Shown here piece after piece: positions 23,801 through 35,199 of a stretch of DNA of 64,000 nucleotides (its first letter is position 1; the number at the start of each line of letters is the position of its first letter). A program made the translations under genes and the position numbers. Below the pieces are notes generated by a model. The model did not search any database. It was not told where the DNA came from and saw only the letters and a program-made list of their open reading frames with translations. Origin of the DNA: Castanea sativa (lineage: Eukaryota > Streptophyta > Magnoliopsida > Fagales > Fagaceae); contig NC_134017.1 of assembly GCF_040712315.1 (NCBI RefSeq), positions 17,204,001 through 17,268,000 on the forward strand. The letters run 5' to 3'.

Positions 23801-26800
23801 ATAACTGTCGCTTTCAGCAGATTCATCTCTCAGTCAGTTGACAAGTGTAGACCTTTTTTCCAACTGTTAAATAAATGGAAAGGATTCCAATGGTCCGAGG
23901 AGTGTGCTTTAGCTTTCCAGCAACTTAAGGAATATCTTTCCCTATCGCCTATCATGTCTCGGCCGGAGGTCGATGAAATCCTGTTCACATACCTAGCCGT
24001 AGCCGTCCATGCAGTCAGCCTGGTTCTTATTAGAGACGACAGCGGGGTACAAAGATCGGTTTATTATGTCAGCAAATCTTTGAATGAAGCTGAGGTGCAT
24101 TATTTGCCTTTAGAAAAGGCAATTCTAGCTGTAGTCCATGCCATACGGAAGCTTCCTCACTATTTCCAGTCCCACACCATTGTGGTTTTGACTCAACTGC
24201 CTCTCAAGTCAGTGTTACGGAGTGCTGACTACTCGAGAAGGGTAGCCAAGTGGGGAACTATTCTGGGAGCTCTTGATATCAAATACATGCCACGCACCTC
24301 AGTGAAGGGCCAAGTTCTCGCGGATTTGGTGGCAGAGTTCGCCGAACCATCGTAAGAAGAAACTGCGAAGGAATCACACATGGATGAAAAATCAGTTGGC
24401 ATGATCACGGACAAAGGACCTCCGATTTGGAAAGTGTCCGTCGATGGGGCAACCAACTAGAGGGGGTCTAATGTTGGACTTGTTTTGGTTAGGGATGGCA
24501 TTGGGGCGGGGCGGGGCCGAAGGATGGGATCTTCACCCTCGCCCTGTATAGATTTTTCTTACCCCATCCCTGCCCCTTAAGGCCCCGCGAAGCCCCGCCC
24601 TACATCGTAAAACTTTATTTCTTGTTAATTTTCCCTATAACTATTACCATTTTTTCAAATAAAATGACATGTTTCAATATTAAAAATATACTTGAAATTA
24701 TAAATAAATTTATCCTATCAAATCAAATTAATTTTTAGTAAAAACTAAATAACATTATCTAAATGTTTAACAAGACAATGTCGCAACAAAAATCTCATAG
24801 TATGACACAAAAATCTCATATTATGTTAATGATGAAAAGTAAGTTGAGACAGACATATGAATCATGAATGAAAAGACAAAAGAGAGAGTTAAAATTGATA
24901 CCTTATTTCCAACTTTGCTTGAGAGAAAAGTGAGGTAGAACCACGTTAGGTAGAATAAAATAAGCTAATGATATTTTTGTTTAAATAGTAGGATTTTAGA
25001 GTATGAAAAAAGTATAACTTAATCCTTATTAACGCGGGATGGGGCAGGGCGGGGCGGGGTGGGTCTAAAAAGTGTAAACCCATCCTCGCCCCGCCCCATG
25101 GTGTGGGTCTAAAATCACGCCCCATCTCCGCCCCATCACTTTTGCGGGGTGGGGAAAACCCACACGGGGCGAAGCGGGGAGGGGCGGGGAAAAATTGCCA
25201 TCCCTAGTTTTGGTATCCCTTAAGGGAATTGTCTTTGAAAGATTATTGAGATTAGCATTCTCGGCCACTAATTACAAGGCCGAGTACGAAGTGGTCTCGG
25301 ATTCTCAGTTAGTTGTGGGCCAAGTGACGGGGACCATGGAGGATAGGGATCCAAGAATGCAAGAGTACCTGACCTAGGTCAAGTGTTTACAATCCGAGTT
25401 TGATTCTTTCATCCTTTCTCACATTTCTAGAAGTGGAAACACACATGCAGACTCGTTGGCCACTTTGGCGACATCCTCGGCTCAATGTTTACCTAGGATT
25501 ATCCTCATCGAAGACTTGCTAAAACCAACTCTAGCCACTGCAAGTGCCGTCCATATCCATCTGATCAGGCCTGGACCTAGCTGGATTGATCCTGTGGTCT
25601 CTTTTTTAAAAAGTGATATTCTTCTCGAGGACAAGTCTGAAGCAGATAAGATTCGTCAAAAGGCGCCTCCTTTCTGGTTGTCCGAGGATCAGAAATTGTA
25701 TAAATGCTTCTTTTTCAGACCATACCTGCTATATGTACATCCTGAAGCAACGGAGGCATTTTTGGAAGAATTACATTAGGGAATTTGTGCAAGCCATACT
25801 GGGGGAAGATCCTTAGCACATAGGGCTCTAACTCAGGGATATTGGTGGCCCAATATGTAGAGGGAAGCTCAAGACTACGCAAGAAAGTGTGACCAATGCC
25901 AAAGGTTCACTCCCAATATTCATCAGCCTGGGGGAGTCCTTAATCCTTTGTCCAGTCCTTAGCCCTTCGCTCAATGGAGACTAAATATAGTTGGACCCTT
26001 TTTAAGGGCTATGGGAAACAAAAGATGGCTACTCGTGGGAACCGATTACTTCACCAAATGGGTCGAAGCTGAGCCCTTATCAAATATTAGGGATATCGAC
26101 TCTAAGAAGTTTATCTAGAAGAATATTATCACTAGATTTGGGGTACCTCACACACTTATTTCAGATAATGGCGTCCAATTTGATAGTAAAGTTTTCAGGA
26201 AATATTGTAGTGACATGGGCATCACAAACAGATACTCCACCCCAGCTTACCCTTAGGGAAATGGGCAGGCCGAGGCCATTAACAAAGTCATAGTCAGTGA
26301 ACTTAAGAAAAGGCTGGATGACATGAAGGGTAGATGGGTAGAGGAGTTACCACATGTTTTAGGGAAGTATCAGACTACGCCACGCAAATCCACTAGAGAA
26401 ACACCGTTCTCCATGACCTATGGGGCCGAGGCGGTGATACCTTTAGAATCTAGTTTTCCCATGCTAAGGATGAGTTCTTTTAGCCTGAAAAATAACGATG
26501 GCCTCCTTGAAAAAAGCTTGGATCTGATTAAGGAGTGGCGAGAGGCCGCTATGGTCCAAATGGCTTATTATCAGTAGAAGCTTAAACGAGGGTATGATGC
26601 TCATGTGAAGCTAAGGCCACTAGTGGGTGGAGATTTGCTGTTGAGGAAAGTCGTGGGTACTGCCAAAAACCCAGCATGGGGAAAGCTAGCACCAAATTGG
26701 GAAGGACCCTATCGGATCATCTCTATAGCAAGCATAAGATCATATCGATTAACTGATCTAGATGAAAAAATTGTACAACATCCCTGAAATGTAAACAACC

Positions 26801-26820
26801 TACGAAAGTATTGTTATTAA
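20843..26820 (+). pseudogene. Gypsy gag-pol polyprotein, single frame with about 21 nonsense codons
   Basis: Starts at ATG 20843 and ends at TAA 26818-26820. Gag spans about 20843-22200 (MRWFNGLKSGSV, KAYSDRYWEMFNEI, CHQDVGHTTENCR knuckle). Protease follows (VMIDQGNGADIIYPDL, about 22420). RT spans about 23060-23740 ([33 protein letters not shown]). RNase H starts about 23900 and is split by the hAT insertion at 24490. Integrase spans about 25700-26400 (CDQCQRF, TDYFTKWVEAEP, LISDNGVQFD, NGQAEA). A chromodomain was not seen. The first catalytic Asp of integrase appears as Asn (NIVGPF, about 25985). In-frame stops begin at 20885, 21374, 21797, 22166, 22184, 22577, 22748, 22832, 23243, 23660, 23735, 24353 and 24458; after the hAT insertion at 25375, 25777, 25858, 25960, 26116, 26254, 26575 and 26785. 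No frameshift was found apart from the hAT insertion. Confidence 0.93.
24490..25206. mobile_element. Non-autonomous hAT element nested in gypsy RNase H
   Basis: 717 bp with inverted ends TAGGGATGGCA (left; right complement TAGGGATGGCAA) and a perfect 8-bp TSD GTTTTGGT (24482-24489 and 25207-25214). Subterminal GGGGCGGGG blocks contrast with an AT-rich core. No transposase is encoded. Insertion plus duplicated target is 725 bp, which accounts exactly for the frame change between the two halves of pol. Confidence 0.95.
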
Positions 26821-26861
26821 TAAAAAGTACTTTTATCGTCCGTTGCTCAAATTTTCGATAT

Positions 26862-27475
26862 GTACTTAGGTTTATCTCTCATTATTTCTAAGTATCAAAC
26901 AGAAACTTGGACATGCATGGTCCTTAGACCACATGCCTTGTGGAAATTGATATTTTATCATTTGTTAAACAAAACCTTAGTTATGTCGGTTTACAGACTT
27001 TCTACTTTGGGGAAATTAACATTTCAAGTTACAATTTCTAAGTATCAAATAGAAACTTGGACATGCATGATCCTCGGACCACATGCCTTGTGAAAATTGA
27101 TATCTTATCATTTGTTAAACAGAACCTTAGTTATGTTGGGTCCACAGACCTTCTACTTTGGGAAAATTAACATTTCAAGTTACAATTTCTAAGTATCAAA
27201 CAGAAACTTGGACATGTATGGTCCTCGGATCACATGCTTTGTGGAAATTAATATCTTATCATTTTTTAAACAGAACCTTAGTTATGTTGGGTCCACAGGC
27301 CTTCTACTTTGGAGAAATTAACATTTCAAGTTACAATTTCTAAGTACCAACTAGAAACTTGGACATACATGGTTCTCAAACCACATGCCTTGTAAAAATT
27401 GACATTCTACTTTTTGTTGAGAGGAAGTTTGGTTATGTCGGGTCCTTGAACCCTCTACTTTGGGAACATTAGCAA
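26862..27475 (+). repeat. About 150-bp tandem repeat, 4 copies, gypsy 3' region
   Basis: The motif TTTCTAAGTATCAAAYAGAA recurs at 26885, 27035 and 27186, and in diverged form at 27337 (periods 150, 151, 151). Each unit also carries GGACATGCATGRTCC, ACCACATGCCTTG and TTCTACTTTGGG. The array lies between the pol stop and the antisense ORF. Confidence 0.92.
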
Positions 27476-27850
27476 AAAACCATATCACATTAGTGTTGAG
27501 GTGTTGATGAAACACTTGGATTGCTTTATGCCCCAAATTGAATTCTAAGTTAAGTTTTTGATTGTGTATTGCTGTGTCACATATGTTATGCTCTTGAGGC
27601 ATGATTTGCAAAGTATAAGCTAAGTGTGTGTACTTCTATTTAAAGTTATGGCAAATTGAAATATTGGAAGTGGAGTTAGTTGTTTCATTCATTCATTTTT
27701 GTGCTGATGAGTATTTTTATACTAAAAATTGGAAGTCAAATGAAAATCAAACTAGACAGTTTCTCATTAATTTCTGTTAATGTACATACAAAGCAAAAAA
27801 CTTAAAAATTTATTACATAACAAAAGGAGAAGTCCTAACTAGCCTAAACC
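27476..27850 (+). other. Gypsy internal spacer
   Basis: AT-rich sequence between the tandem repeats and the 3' end of the antisense ORF. No coding signal was recognised. Confidence 0.5.
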
Positions 27851-30306
27851 CTAAGCCTTAGAAGGGGGGTTCTGCTTGGAAGTGCTAGCAGCCTCTATGC
27901 GTTTTAGCTCTATTTCAAATGAGGACTGGGCTTGTTTTCCCTTATCTGTTGTCACCGGTGGAGGGACATTAGGCTCGGCGCTTTGGCTCGTACTCTTCTC
28001 GGCACCATCACCTTGTTCCTTGTCTTTGTTGGAACTCTTAGGTTCTGTAGGAGTTGGAATGGGCTCTGGAATCATGGGAGGGAAGGCGGAAGATGCTGTC
28101 TCAGGGGCAGGTGTGACAGGAGGAAGTTCTTCTATCACCTGGATGTCTTGGGGGAGCCAGATGTTTTCGAGCTTCCTCAACTCGGAGGTTGAGGGAATCC
28201 CTGCCACATTCAAAGCTTCCCTCCACACTTGTTGACAGTATTCCTGGCATAGCTCGGCGAACTCCTCGGTTAGTTGGTTTTCTATCGCCTCCACCCCTTC
28301 CTTATAATCGACCTTCTTCGCGGCCTCCATGGACTCCTTAAAGGTACAGGCCTCATCTCTCATTTTTGCAAGCTCCTTCTTTAGGTCGGAGTTCTCTTGT
28401 TGAGATTTAGCTAAGTCTTCGTCCTTCTGATGAAGAAGCTTGCATTGCCCTTCCACCTGTGTCCTCATTGTCTTCAGGCTGGCCTCGGCACCATCCTTTT
28501 CCCTCTTCAGCTTTGCCAACTGTGTGGTTAGCTTCTCGTTCTGTGCAAGAGCATGGCCTAAGGACTTCTCGGTCTCCTACCTAAGCTCCAGTTCGAGTCC
28601 AGATTTCTTCCGAGAATCTTCCACCCACTTCTCGACAACAAAGACTTCCTAGATGGCCTGTAGTGAAATATCAAAATAAATGCATTATTAGTAGCACGAC
28701 TCTAAAGTACATAAGAGTGTTTTCTTTCGTTAAGGTATAATGAAAGTGATGAAGTGAAGATAACACTTAGATACTCACCAAAGCCAAGTCCCTTTTTAGC
28801 GAAAGGAATAGATGATGTTGGCTCTTCTTTTCCAGGGCCTCCATGTCCTTAGGCAGAAGAAGGGGACGTTCCAAGGCATAGGATAGGTGGTGGGCGTGAC
28901 CTTGTTGGAATGCCCTAATACTAGACTAGCAGAAAATCGGTGCCTCGTCCAGTTTCAGCTCGGGAGACCAGTTAGCCGGTGTATGGCGTACCTCGACAAG
29001 GTCCCTGTTCTCCCCGCTTTCCACTGAAGAGGCACGTCCCTTGCCTTTGCTAGGTTTTTGTTGTTGTTGTTGTTGTTTCATCTTCTTCTGCCTCTTCGCA
29101 TCTACCTCCTCGACCTCACTCTTCCTCTTCTTCTTAGGCTCCGGAACGGGAGGGTTAGGGTCGGAGGGAGGAAGGGGTGGTGGCAAGGACGGAGGGACCT
29201 ATGGCCCACCCGTTCCCTTTTGAGAGACTCTCACGCTTCTCTTATGCATCAGCTTCAGTAAAGCGTCCATATCTTCTTCTTCTTCAGAGCTGGAGTCAAG
29301 CTAGGCAATTACCAGACCTTGAATGCTTGAAGTTTCGGCGGGCGCGTGTTCCTCGTCCGAGAGGATGACAAATGGATCCTCTTGGGGTCTCTCGACTTCC
29401 ATGAGTTGAAATTGGTCTATTTCCTCGTCCAATGATTTTTGCAAGGACGCTTGTTCTTCTCGGACGACGGTTGTTTGGGAATGTGCCGAGAGAGGAATCG
29501 CCGCGATAGGGCGAGTATACAGGATGATGGAGGGATCGTCTGGGAGTTCGCAGTTGGAAAGGAAGCTGGGTTATGCCACGTCTATCCTCCTGCGTCGTTT
29601 GTCTCCCGTAATGATTGCGTTGTCAATTTCTTGGAAGTCCACTGATATAGGGTCGTATCCTAGTATCAGGTGGGCAGCTCTTACTTGTAGGTCTTCACTA
29701 ACGAAGACTTTGAAGCGAAGGACCCAATTCAAGTTAGCAACGTTGCAAGGGCTGAGACGTGGGTGTACGTGTTGTTTATTTGTGAGAAGAAACATCCGAG
29801 AAGACAAGCATGGTCAGACTAGTGATAAATATCAAAGCAAAAAGCAATAATGTGCAGTGAGGACCGTCAAACCAGTTTCCTGAGGCGATGAGATAGTCGT
29901 CTTTCATGCCTTTGTTGGATTTAGGAAGACAGGAAATCAACCTAACGATACTAGACCTGGATTTAATGTAATATCCTACATTTTTAAGTTTATGCCATGT
30001 GAGGTTCAGACCCATTTGCTTGTTTAGAGCATCGACACAACCTAAAACTCTAAAAACGTTTGGTGTGCATTGGTCTGGGCATAACCTATGGTTGCGAAGG
30101 TATAAACTAGTCACGTTTTTCATGGGGAGGATCATCCCACCTTTTATGAAGGCGATCATGGAAATAATGACTTCTCCCTCTTTCCTAGTGTCACCTATGG
30201 CTTTTACTGGGCAATATTTCAAGCCTATGTCATGTGGAATTTGGTATTTGGCCCTAAAACCCTCCATATTGGCATCAGTATCTACTAAACACTTAAATCT
30301 ACCCAT
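27851..30306 (-). pseudogene. Antisense ORF of the gypsy element (putative plant transposon protein), spliced, degraded
   Basis: Runs against gag-pol. The N-terminal block (30306 to about 29870) reads MGRFKCLVDTDANMEGF, VISMIAFIKGGMILP, NHRLCPDQCTPNVFRVLGC and LISCLPKSNKGMKDDYLI. I recall this type as the N-terminal domain of plant 'putative gypsy-type transposon' proteins. After an ill-defined intron, exon 2 (about 29805-28779) carries HLILGYDPISVDFQEID, GDKRRRRIDVA and a basic stretch (PEPKKKRKSEVEEVD) that could be a nuclear localisation signal. Intron 28658-28778 is clean GT-AG. Exon 3 (28657-27851) is a heptad-like coiled coil (LAKLKREKDGAEASLKTM) followed by a Pro/Ser/Thr-rich tail. Several in-frame stops lie in exons 2 and 3. 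The molecular function of such aORFs is unknown. Confidence 0.75.
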
Positions 30307-30806
30307 TTGGTGGAAGCGAAAATGAAATTTTAAAGAAAGAAAGAGGTTTAAATGGTGGCCGAGGATAGAAGCCGAGAAGGAATGAGTAAAGGAAAGTGAA
30401 AAACTTACGGGAGTTGGTTATGGGATTCTTCACAAGCTTCTGGAGAGAAAAGGTAATGATTGACAATTAGATGTGATTGATTTCTGAAAGAATGAATGAA
30501 CGTACGGGTTCCCAAGAGTTTTGACGTACGGGAGGCGGCCTTGAAATTAAAATTCTCCCGCTCAAATTTTCAGAGCCAATCTGGGCTGTCGGATGCGTAT
30601 CCCACCGTTGAATGTGGGGAACAAGGTGTAACTTGCAGTCATAAATGCACGCGTTCCAGGTTTCGAAGCGTTAAAGACGGTTTAAGGGAGCGAAAGGGCC
30701 CCTACACATGCGGCGGTTTACAAAGCGTGTGGAGGGTACGCTGTTTGGTTCAAAACTCTATTTCTCTCCTCGGGTGGGAGGGAAAAATAAAGTTTTGAGG
30801 GGCTAT
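30307..30806 (+). other. Gypsy 3' internal region and polypurine tract
   Basis: Non-coding on the plus strand. It would be the upstream region of the antisense ORF. It ends in a purine-rich stretch AAAGTTTTGAGGGGC (about 30789-30803), the likely polypurine tract next to the 3' LTR. Confidence 0.65.
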
Positions 30807-31533
30807 TGTAGGGGTAAAAAGGTTCTAACGAACGTTTGGGCTTTGGGCCTGACTGGTTAATACAAGTCTGTTTGGTCAGGGTCCATAGGCCCACAGGTCA
30901 GTCCGCACTATAGTGATCCAAGGAGTTGTCCTAGAACTTGCTAAACGGATTAGGAGGCAAAATTTTGGAAGATCTGATGGGTAAAAGTGTGATCCAAGCA
31001 CCTTTTAGAAGCAAGAACGTGTGAGAAATATCTGAGGAAAAAGCTACTACCACCACATTAAAGGCCCTGCATCTACCTCCCTAGCTACATTAATGGGGAA
31101 ATGACCTCTGAAAAGTAAAATTTAGTCTTTCTGCTATTATTTGAAGACTTCAAGAAGGTGGTGGATGGGACAAGTATCTAAGGGGGAAGATTTGTATGAC
31201 ACGTGGATGAAACAGGGAAGAAGAAGAAGTATATAAGAAGACGAGAGAGGAAAGAAAAGGAGGACTGGTTAGCTGAAAAAGAACTAAGAACTATAATCTT
31301 TGGCATAGACAGAGAAGTGTTATACAAATTGTCCTCAGCTTACGTCCGAGGAGGTTTCTTTGTCATATTCATTTGTCATTTGCATAGATTGCGGCATTCT
31401 AGCCTGTTGATCAAACTTCCAACATCCTGAACCTAGGTTTCAAATCCATACTCTACAAATTTCATTGTATAAGGCTCATTGGGCCTGAGCCCAACACTAG
31501 TTTTTGGGTCCAGATACAAATTGTGCACTTACA
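30807..31533 (+). repeat. Gypsy 3' LTR
   Basis: Starts TGTAGGGGTAAAAAGG and ends CACTTACA. It is co-linear with 20029-20795 apart from a missing block of about 40 bp near 30925 and scattered substitutions. Confidence 0.93.
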
Positions 31534-31595
31534 AGAAGCATGCTTCTCAAGTCTCCACATTATTTTTACTTTCTTTATTGCAAGTGTAGCGCATG

Positions 31596-31998
31596 CTAAT
31601 TATGCTTCTTCTTCTTCTTGCCTGAGTTGAAGCCGGAATCCATATGGTCTTTTGCTTTTTTCACATCAATGGCATTAATAACATTCATCAGAATTGAATA
31701 AACAAAACAATTATATATTACTGTTAACCTAAGGAATGGAAATATAATGAACTCAATGGTTTTAGTACCCTACTCAAAACGGGTTGGCATCGACTCTGCA
31801 CAATGAAGAATATGATTATGTTTCACATCTATGAGAGAAGCTACGCAGAACAAGACACAACAAGTCATCCCTTTTAGGAGGAGTTTTTCCTAGACAAGCT
31901 GCATCATAACACCTAATTTTGCATTCATGAGTTGGCCTTGTCTCCACCAAGAGGGAAGGATTACTAGCAAGCACAGGCACAAATAGCACCACCATCAT
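31596..31998 (-). pseudogene. Small secreted Cys-rich peptide gene, copy A (degenerate)
   Basis: Copy A of the array. Exon 1 starts at ATG 31998 (MMVVLFVPVLASNPSLLVE), a shortened signal-peptide-like segment. ECKIRCYDAAC follows, and the reading frame closes at 31816. Compared with copy C, a few codons of the hydrophobic core are missing and the frame is shifted before the exon end. Sequence matching exon 2 of copy C lies at 31668-31596 and ends in a Lys tail. Its acceptor reads ...CCATTG where copy C has ...GACAG, and both exon-2 cysteines are lost. The complement of 32060-32084 carries a TATATATATA stretch in TATA-box position. An ATG further upstream (32097) precedes that TATA stretch and is unlikely to be used. 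Function is unknown; it is probably dead. Confidence 0.6.
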
Positions 31999-32097
31999 TT
32001 CCACAGTACTCGTCTTATCTTCTTCTATGACTCTAAGCTTTCTTCCTTTATTGAAATCTAATACAATATACAATATATATATAGGTGAAGTTTTCAT

Positions 32098-33130
32098 GTT
32101 TGGAACTTTTAGTTCTTAATAGGTGGTAAAATATTGAATACATGTGTCAAATCTTTAATGAAAAAAAAAATTCTAATTTAAACCTAATACCTAATATATC
32201 TAAGGAAATTAAAAGATAATACAAGACTTCTGTCATTTGGCATGTCTAATTAGTTGACACGTCATATTTGACTTAACTTAATCGGAATTTCTTCTTCTTT
32301 TTTGTTTTGTTTTGTTTTTTTTTTTTGACGTTTGGACCAATTATGCCACTGCTTGCATGTTTATATTTTTTTACTTGAATATTAAAAACTCTATTAATAT
32401 TGCTAGGAGTATAAAAAAAATATACATGCATTTGTAAAAACTTGGCTCATGTCATCTGATAGCATATCACAATTTCAACAAATGACAAAACTTAGATACA
32501 ATACCTTAGGTATTATTTCTTAAGTTCCTATCTTAAAATTCAACCATGTGGCTATTTAACTAAAAAATACATTTCCATCCCATGAGAAAAAATTCATATG
32601 GCAAAATCTTAACCTAAAGAACAACACCTAAGTACTAGACCTAAGTCTTACCCTTCAGCAAAAATAAGAAGATAGCATATCACAATTTTCATGGATTGCC
32701 CAGTGTACTGATTAAAAGACAAAAAAAAGAAATTAAAATCTTTTGCCACATGCATGTTACAATATTTAAAGGGAAAAGTTTTCCTAATACAATGCATTTT
32801 TTTTTATAGCACAATAATTGGATAGCTTTAAATAATTAATTAAAAAATAAATAAAGTCCCAAAAAATTATGTGCTGATCACCTAATACCATAGTTAAATT
32901 ACTCCAAAAAATAGGCCCTTTAAATATGCAAAGCATGTAAACTTAAATGTTTGTATTTTTAGGATTCAAGTGATATTTCATCATAATGACATCTTTTATA
33001 ATTCCTCATGATATTTAAGTCGTTTGGAAAAATACTACTAAAATATGAGTTTAAAGGCTTTATATGCACTATGCAATATTTTTTAGCTAAATGAGGAAAG
33101 ATGCAACTGAAATGCCTAGAAAATGGCACC
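32098..33130 (-). repeat. 5' flank of peptide-gene copy A
   Basis: Non-coding. It shares ordered blocks with 39040-40790 (copy B) and 45060-45915 (copy C): CATGTTTGG..CTT near the gene; CACATGCATGTT; TTCCTAATAC..GG; ACAATAATT..A.AT.GTTTTAAAT; CACCTAATAC.ATAGTT. It defines the array unit. Confidence 0.75.
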
Positions 33131-34120
33131 CTTTATGCCATTTTTCCAAGAGAGAGAATGTGGGGACATAGTATTAGGTTCTAAAGATTTAGATTAGATG
33201 TTTAGAATCATAATTGTATTGTGTTGGCAAACCGAGAGCAAAACATGTTCAATCTAAGTGTTTAGGCAATGCTTAAATAAGAGTGTTTCAAGATTTTAAG
33301 CTGATTGCACAAAAGAGAAGTCAAGTTCTGCCTTTTTCGACCGATTGAGAATTAGACCCGACTGATCGAAAATCGCAAACACTGTTTTTCAACAGATTTT
33401 TAAACAGGCCCAATTACATTTAGGGTTTCACTTAAACTTCTTTACACATAAAAGGAAAACACTAATTACATTTTAGAAGAGTGGAAGAAGACTTGTGTGT
33501 TACTTTTTGTGAGATTTGAGAGAATCTGTACCTTCTAACTACACAAGATTCTATTTGAGCTTAAACTTCAATCAAGGATTGGTAGAACTAGTTGCTACAT
33601 CAAGATTAACAAGTGAAGGTGATCTGAAACCTTTGAGTGGAGTATTAAAGTCACAAACAAGGGTGTGCTTGTGTTGGTGTAAATCCAAGAAGAGAAGAAG
33701 TGCGTGGATTTAGAGCTTGCATATGGTCGTGTCAGTAAGTTACTACATGAGGTAACATTAGATTTAGGGTTAAATCTTTTGTAAAAACTTCAATTATCTT
33801 ATAGTAGATTTGGTTTATTTTGAGGATAGTTAGGTCAAATCCTTCTCAGGTTTTTACCGTGAAACGGATTAGTTTCATTGGTTTTTCTAGGTAATTATAT
33901 CGTGATGTTATTTACTTTTCCGCAATTTAGCATGATATAATTTATTTGTGTTTAACCTAGATCTAAAAATTAATCTAAGTAATCACTTGGTTAATAAATT
34001 AGGTTAAACAATCTGGTTTAAGGAGTTTAAATGAACTTTCATATAGGATAGAGGAGAGTGAAACCAAAAGTGGCACCATTTTGCAGCCCAAATTTGTGCC
34101 TTGCCTATATGTTTGCTTGG
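33055..34120. repeat. Inverted-repeat arm 1 (interrupted by solo LTR)
   Basis: The reverse complement of 34120-34046, continuing at 33166-33055 once the solo LTR is skipped, matches 37935-38150. Shared stretches: GCAAACATAT, GGCACAAATTTGGGC, GCCACTTTTGGTTTC, CTCTCCTC, AGGGTGCCA, TTTAGCTAAAAAAT and GCACATAAAGCC (GCATATAAAGCC here). The two arms lie in opposite orientation 3.8 kb apart. Confidence 0.65.
33172..34041 (+). mobile_element. Solo LTR, gag-only family
   Basis: About 870 bp, homologous along its length to the LTR at 18907-19737 (inverted): TATTAGGTTCTAAAG start, ATTTAGGGTTTCACTT, TTCTCAGGTTTTTACCG, TTCCGCA, GTTTAACCTAGAT, GGTTTAAGGAGTTTAA end. Flanks CATAG (33167-33171) and TATAG (34042-34046) look like a TSD with one mismatch. 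No internal region follows, so recombination between the LTRs probably removed it. Confidence 0.7.
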
Positions 34121-35199
34121 TGTCAGGAAATGGCGAGAAAAGAGAGAAAAAAGATGTGTGTATGATTTCAATTAAAATTATTATTATTATTATTCTTGTA
34201 AGGTTAAATTTATTCAATCATTTGTTGGCTTTATTCCATGCCAAATTTGGTTGTATTTCAGCAATTAGATATCCTATATTCAAGTGGGAATCATGTAAAG
34301 GTTGTGTGTGAGAGAGTGTGAAAAATTCAAGTGTGTGTGCATTCAGAAGCATTCTCGCGAGTGGCTCACGACTATGACTAGCCAAAATGCCACATGTATG
34401 AAGCATGCAGGAAGTTGAAAGGTAACATCAGCTAGAGCACTACAGGATAAAAAAGACAATTTGGCCAGTCAGTTATTTTGCGACTAGGACAAGTTGCGAC
34501 GTCGAGTCGAGATAACACCCTATTTTGTAGAAAAATGACTTTTCACATTCCTCATGTACCCTATTATAAATACCCCTATACTCACGAAATGTGAAGAGCT
34601 TTTAGAGAGAATTTTGAGAGAGAAACCCTAGAGAAAAACAAGATTGACTCATCCACAATCTTATATCTTTGATTCTCAAATTCCTCGACTCTCACTCTCT
34701 CCATTGATATACCCTTGAGAGGTTCACTAGCCAAATCCTTATCTCACCACACCCATATTTGTGAGGAGGTTATTTGGTGCTTGGGAAGTAGTTCAGAGAT
34801 GACCAATTCATTTGTTTGATACAACGGGCTTATTGCAGGATCCGGAAACCTCAAGAAGACACGGTTAGGCTTAATCTTGTTAGAGCAAGAAGCTTGGAGG
34901 GCTTAGGTGCATTGGGCAGATTAGGTTTGGAGGGTCTATTGCTATTTGCATATCTCAACTTCATTCTTTAATGGATCACTTTATTGCTTGGAGGGCGGTA
35001 GAGAGGTTTTTCGTCAAGTTCTTCAGTTTCCTCTTCGATAATACGTGCTGGTGTTATCTTTGTGTTTGCATTTCTCTAACCCTTACTCTTGTCGTTTAAT
35101 TTCTGTTGTGTTGTGATTAATTATGGCTTAGAGTAGTTTGCTTATTATTAGAATTAGTGCTCTTAAATCCTATTGTATGATGCTATATATAATATTATT
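34121..35199 (+). mobile_element. LTR-like fragment
   Basis: Reads like the U3-R-U5 of a plant LTR. ATTATAAATACCCCTATA (about 34562) resembles a TATA box. GAGAGAAACCCTAGAG, then TTGGAGGGCTTAGGTGCATT and GATTAATAAAG follow. No ORF, primer site or TSD was identified. Family and ends are uncertain. Confidence 0.35.

Larger units (their letters stand above)
20029..31533 (+). mobile_element. Ty3/gypsy LTR retrotransposon (TAT/Retand-like), 11.5 kb
   Basis: Plus-strand element with perfect TSD AGAAG (20024-20028 and 31534-31538). LTRs are 767 bp (left) and 727 bp (right). The right one lacks about 40 bp present in the left. The order gag, protease, RT, RNase H, integrase defines Ty3/gypsy. The long region between integrase and the 3' LTR holds tandem repeats and a spliced ORF on the opposite strand, a layout described for the TAT lineage. 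A hAT element (717 bp) is nested in the RNase H region. The whole insertion lies in the flank of peptide-gene copy A. Confidence 0.95.
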
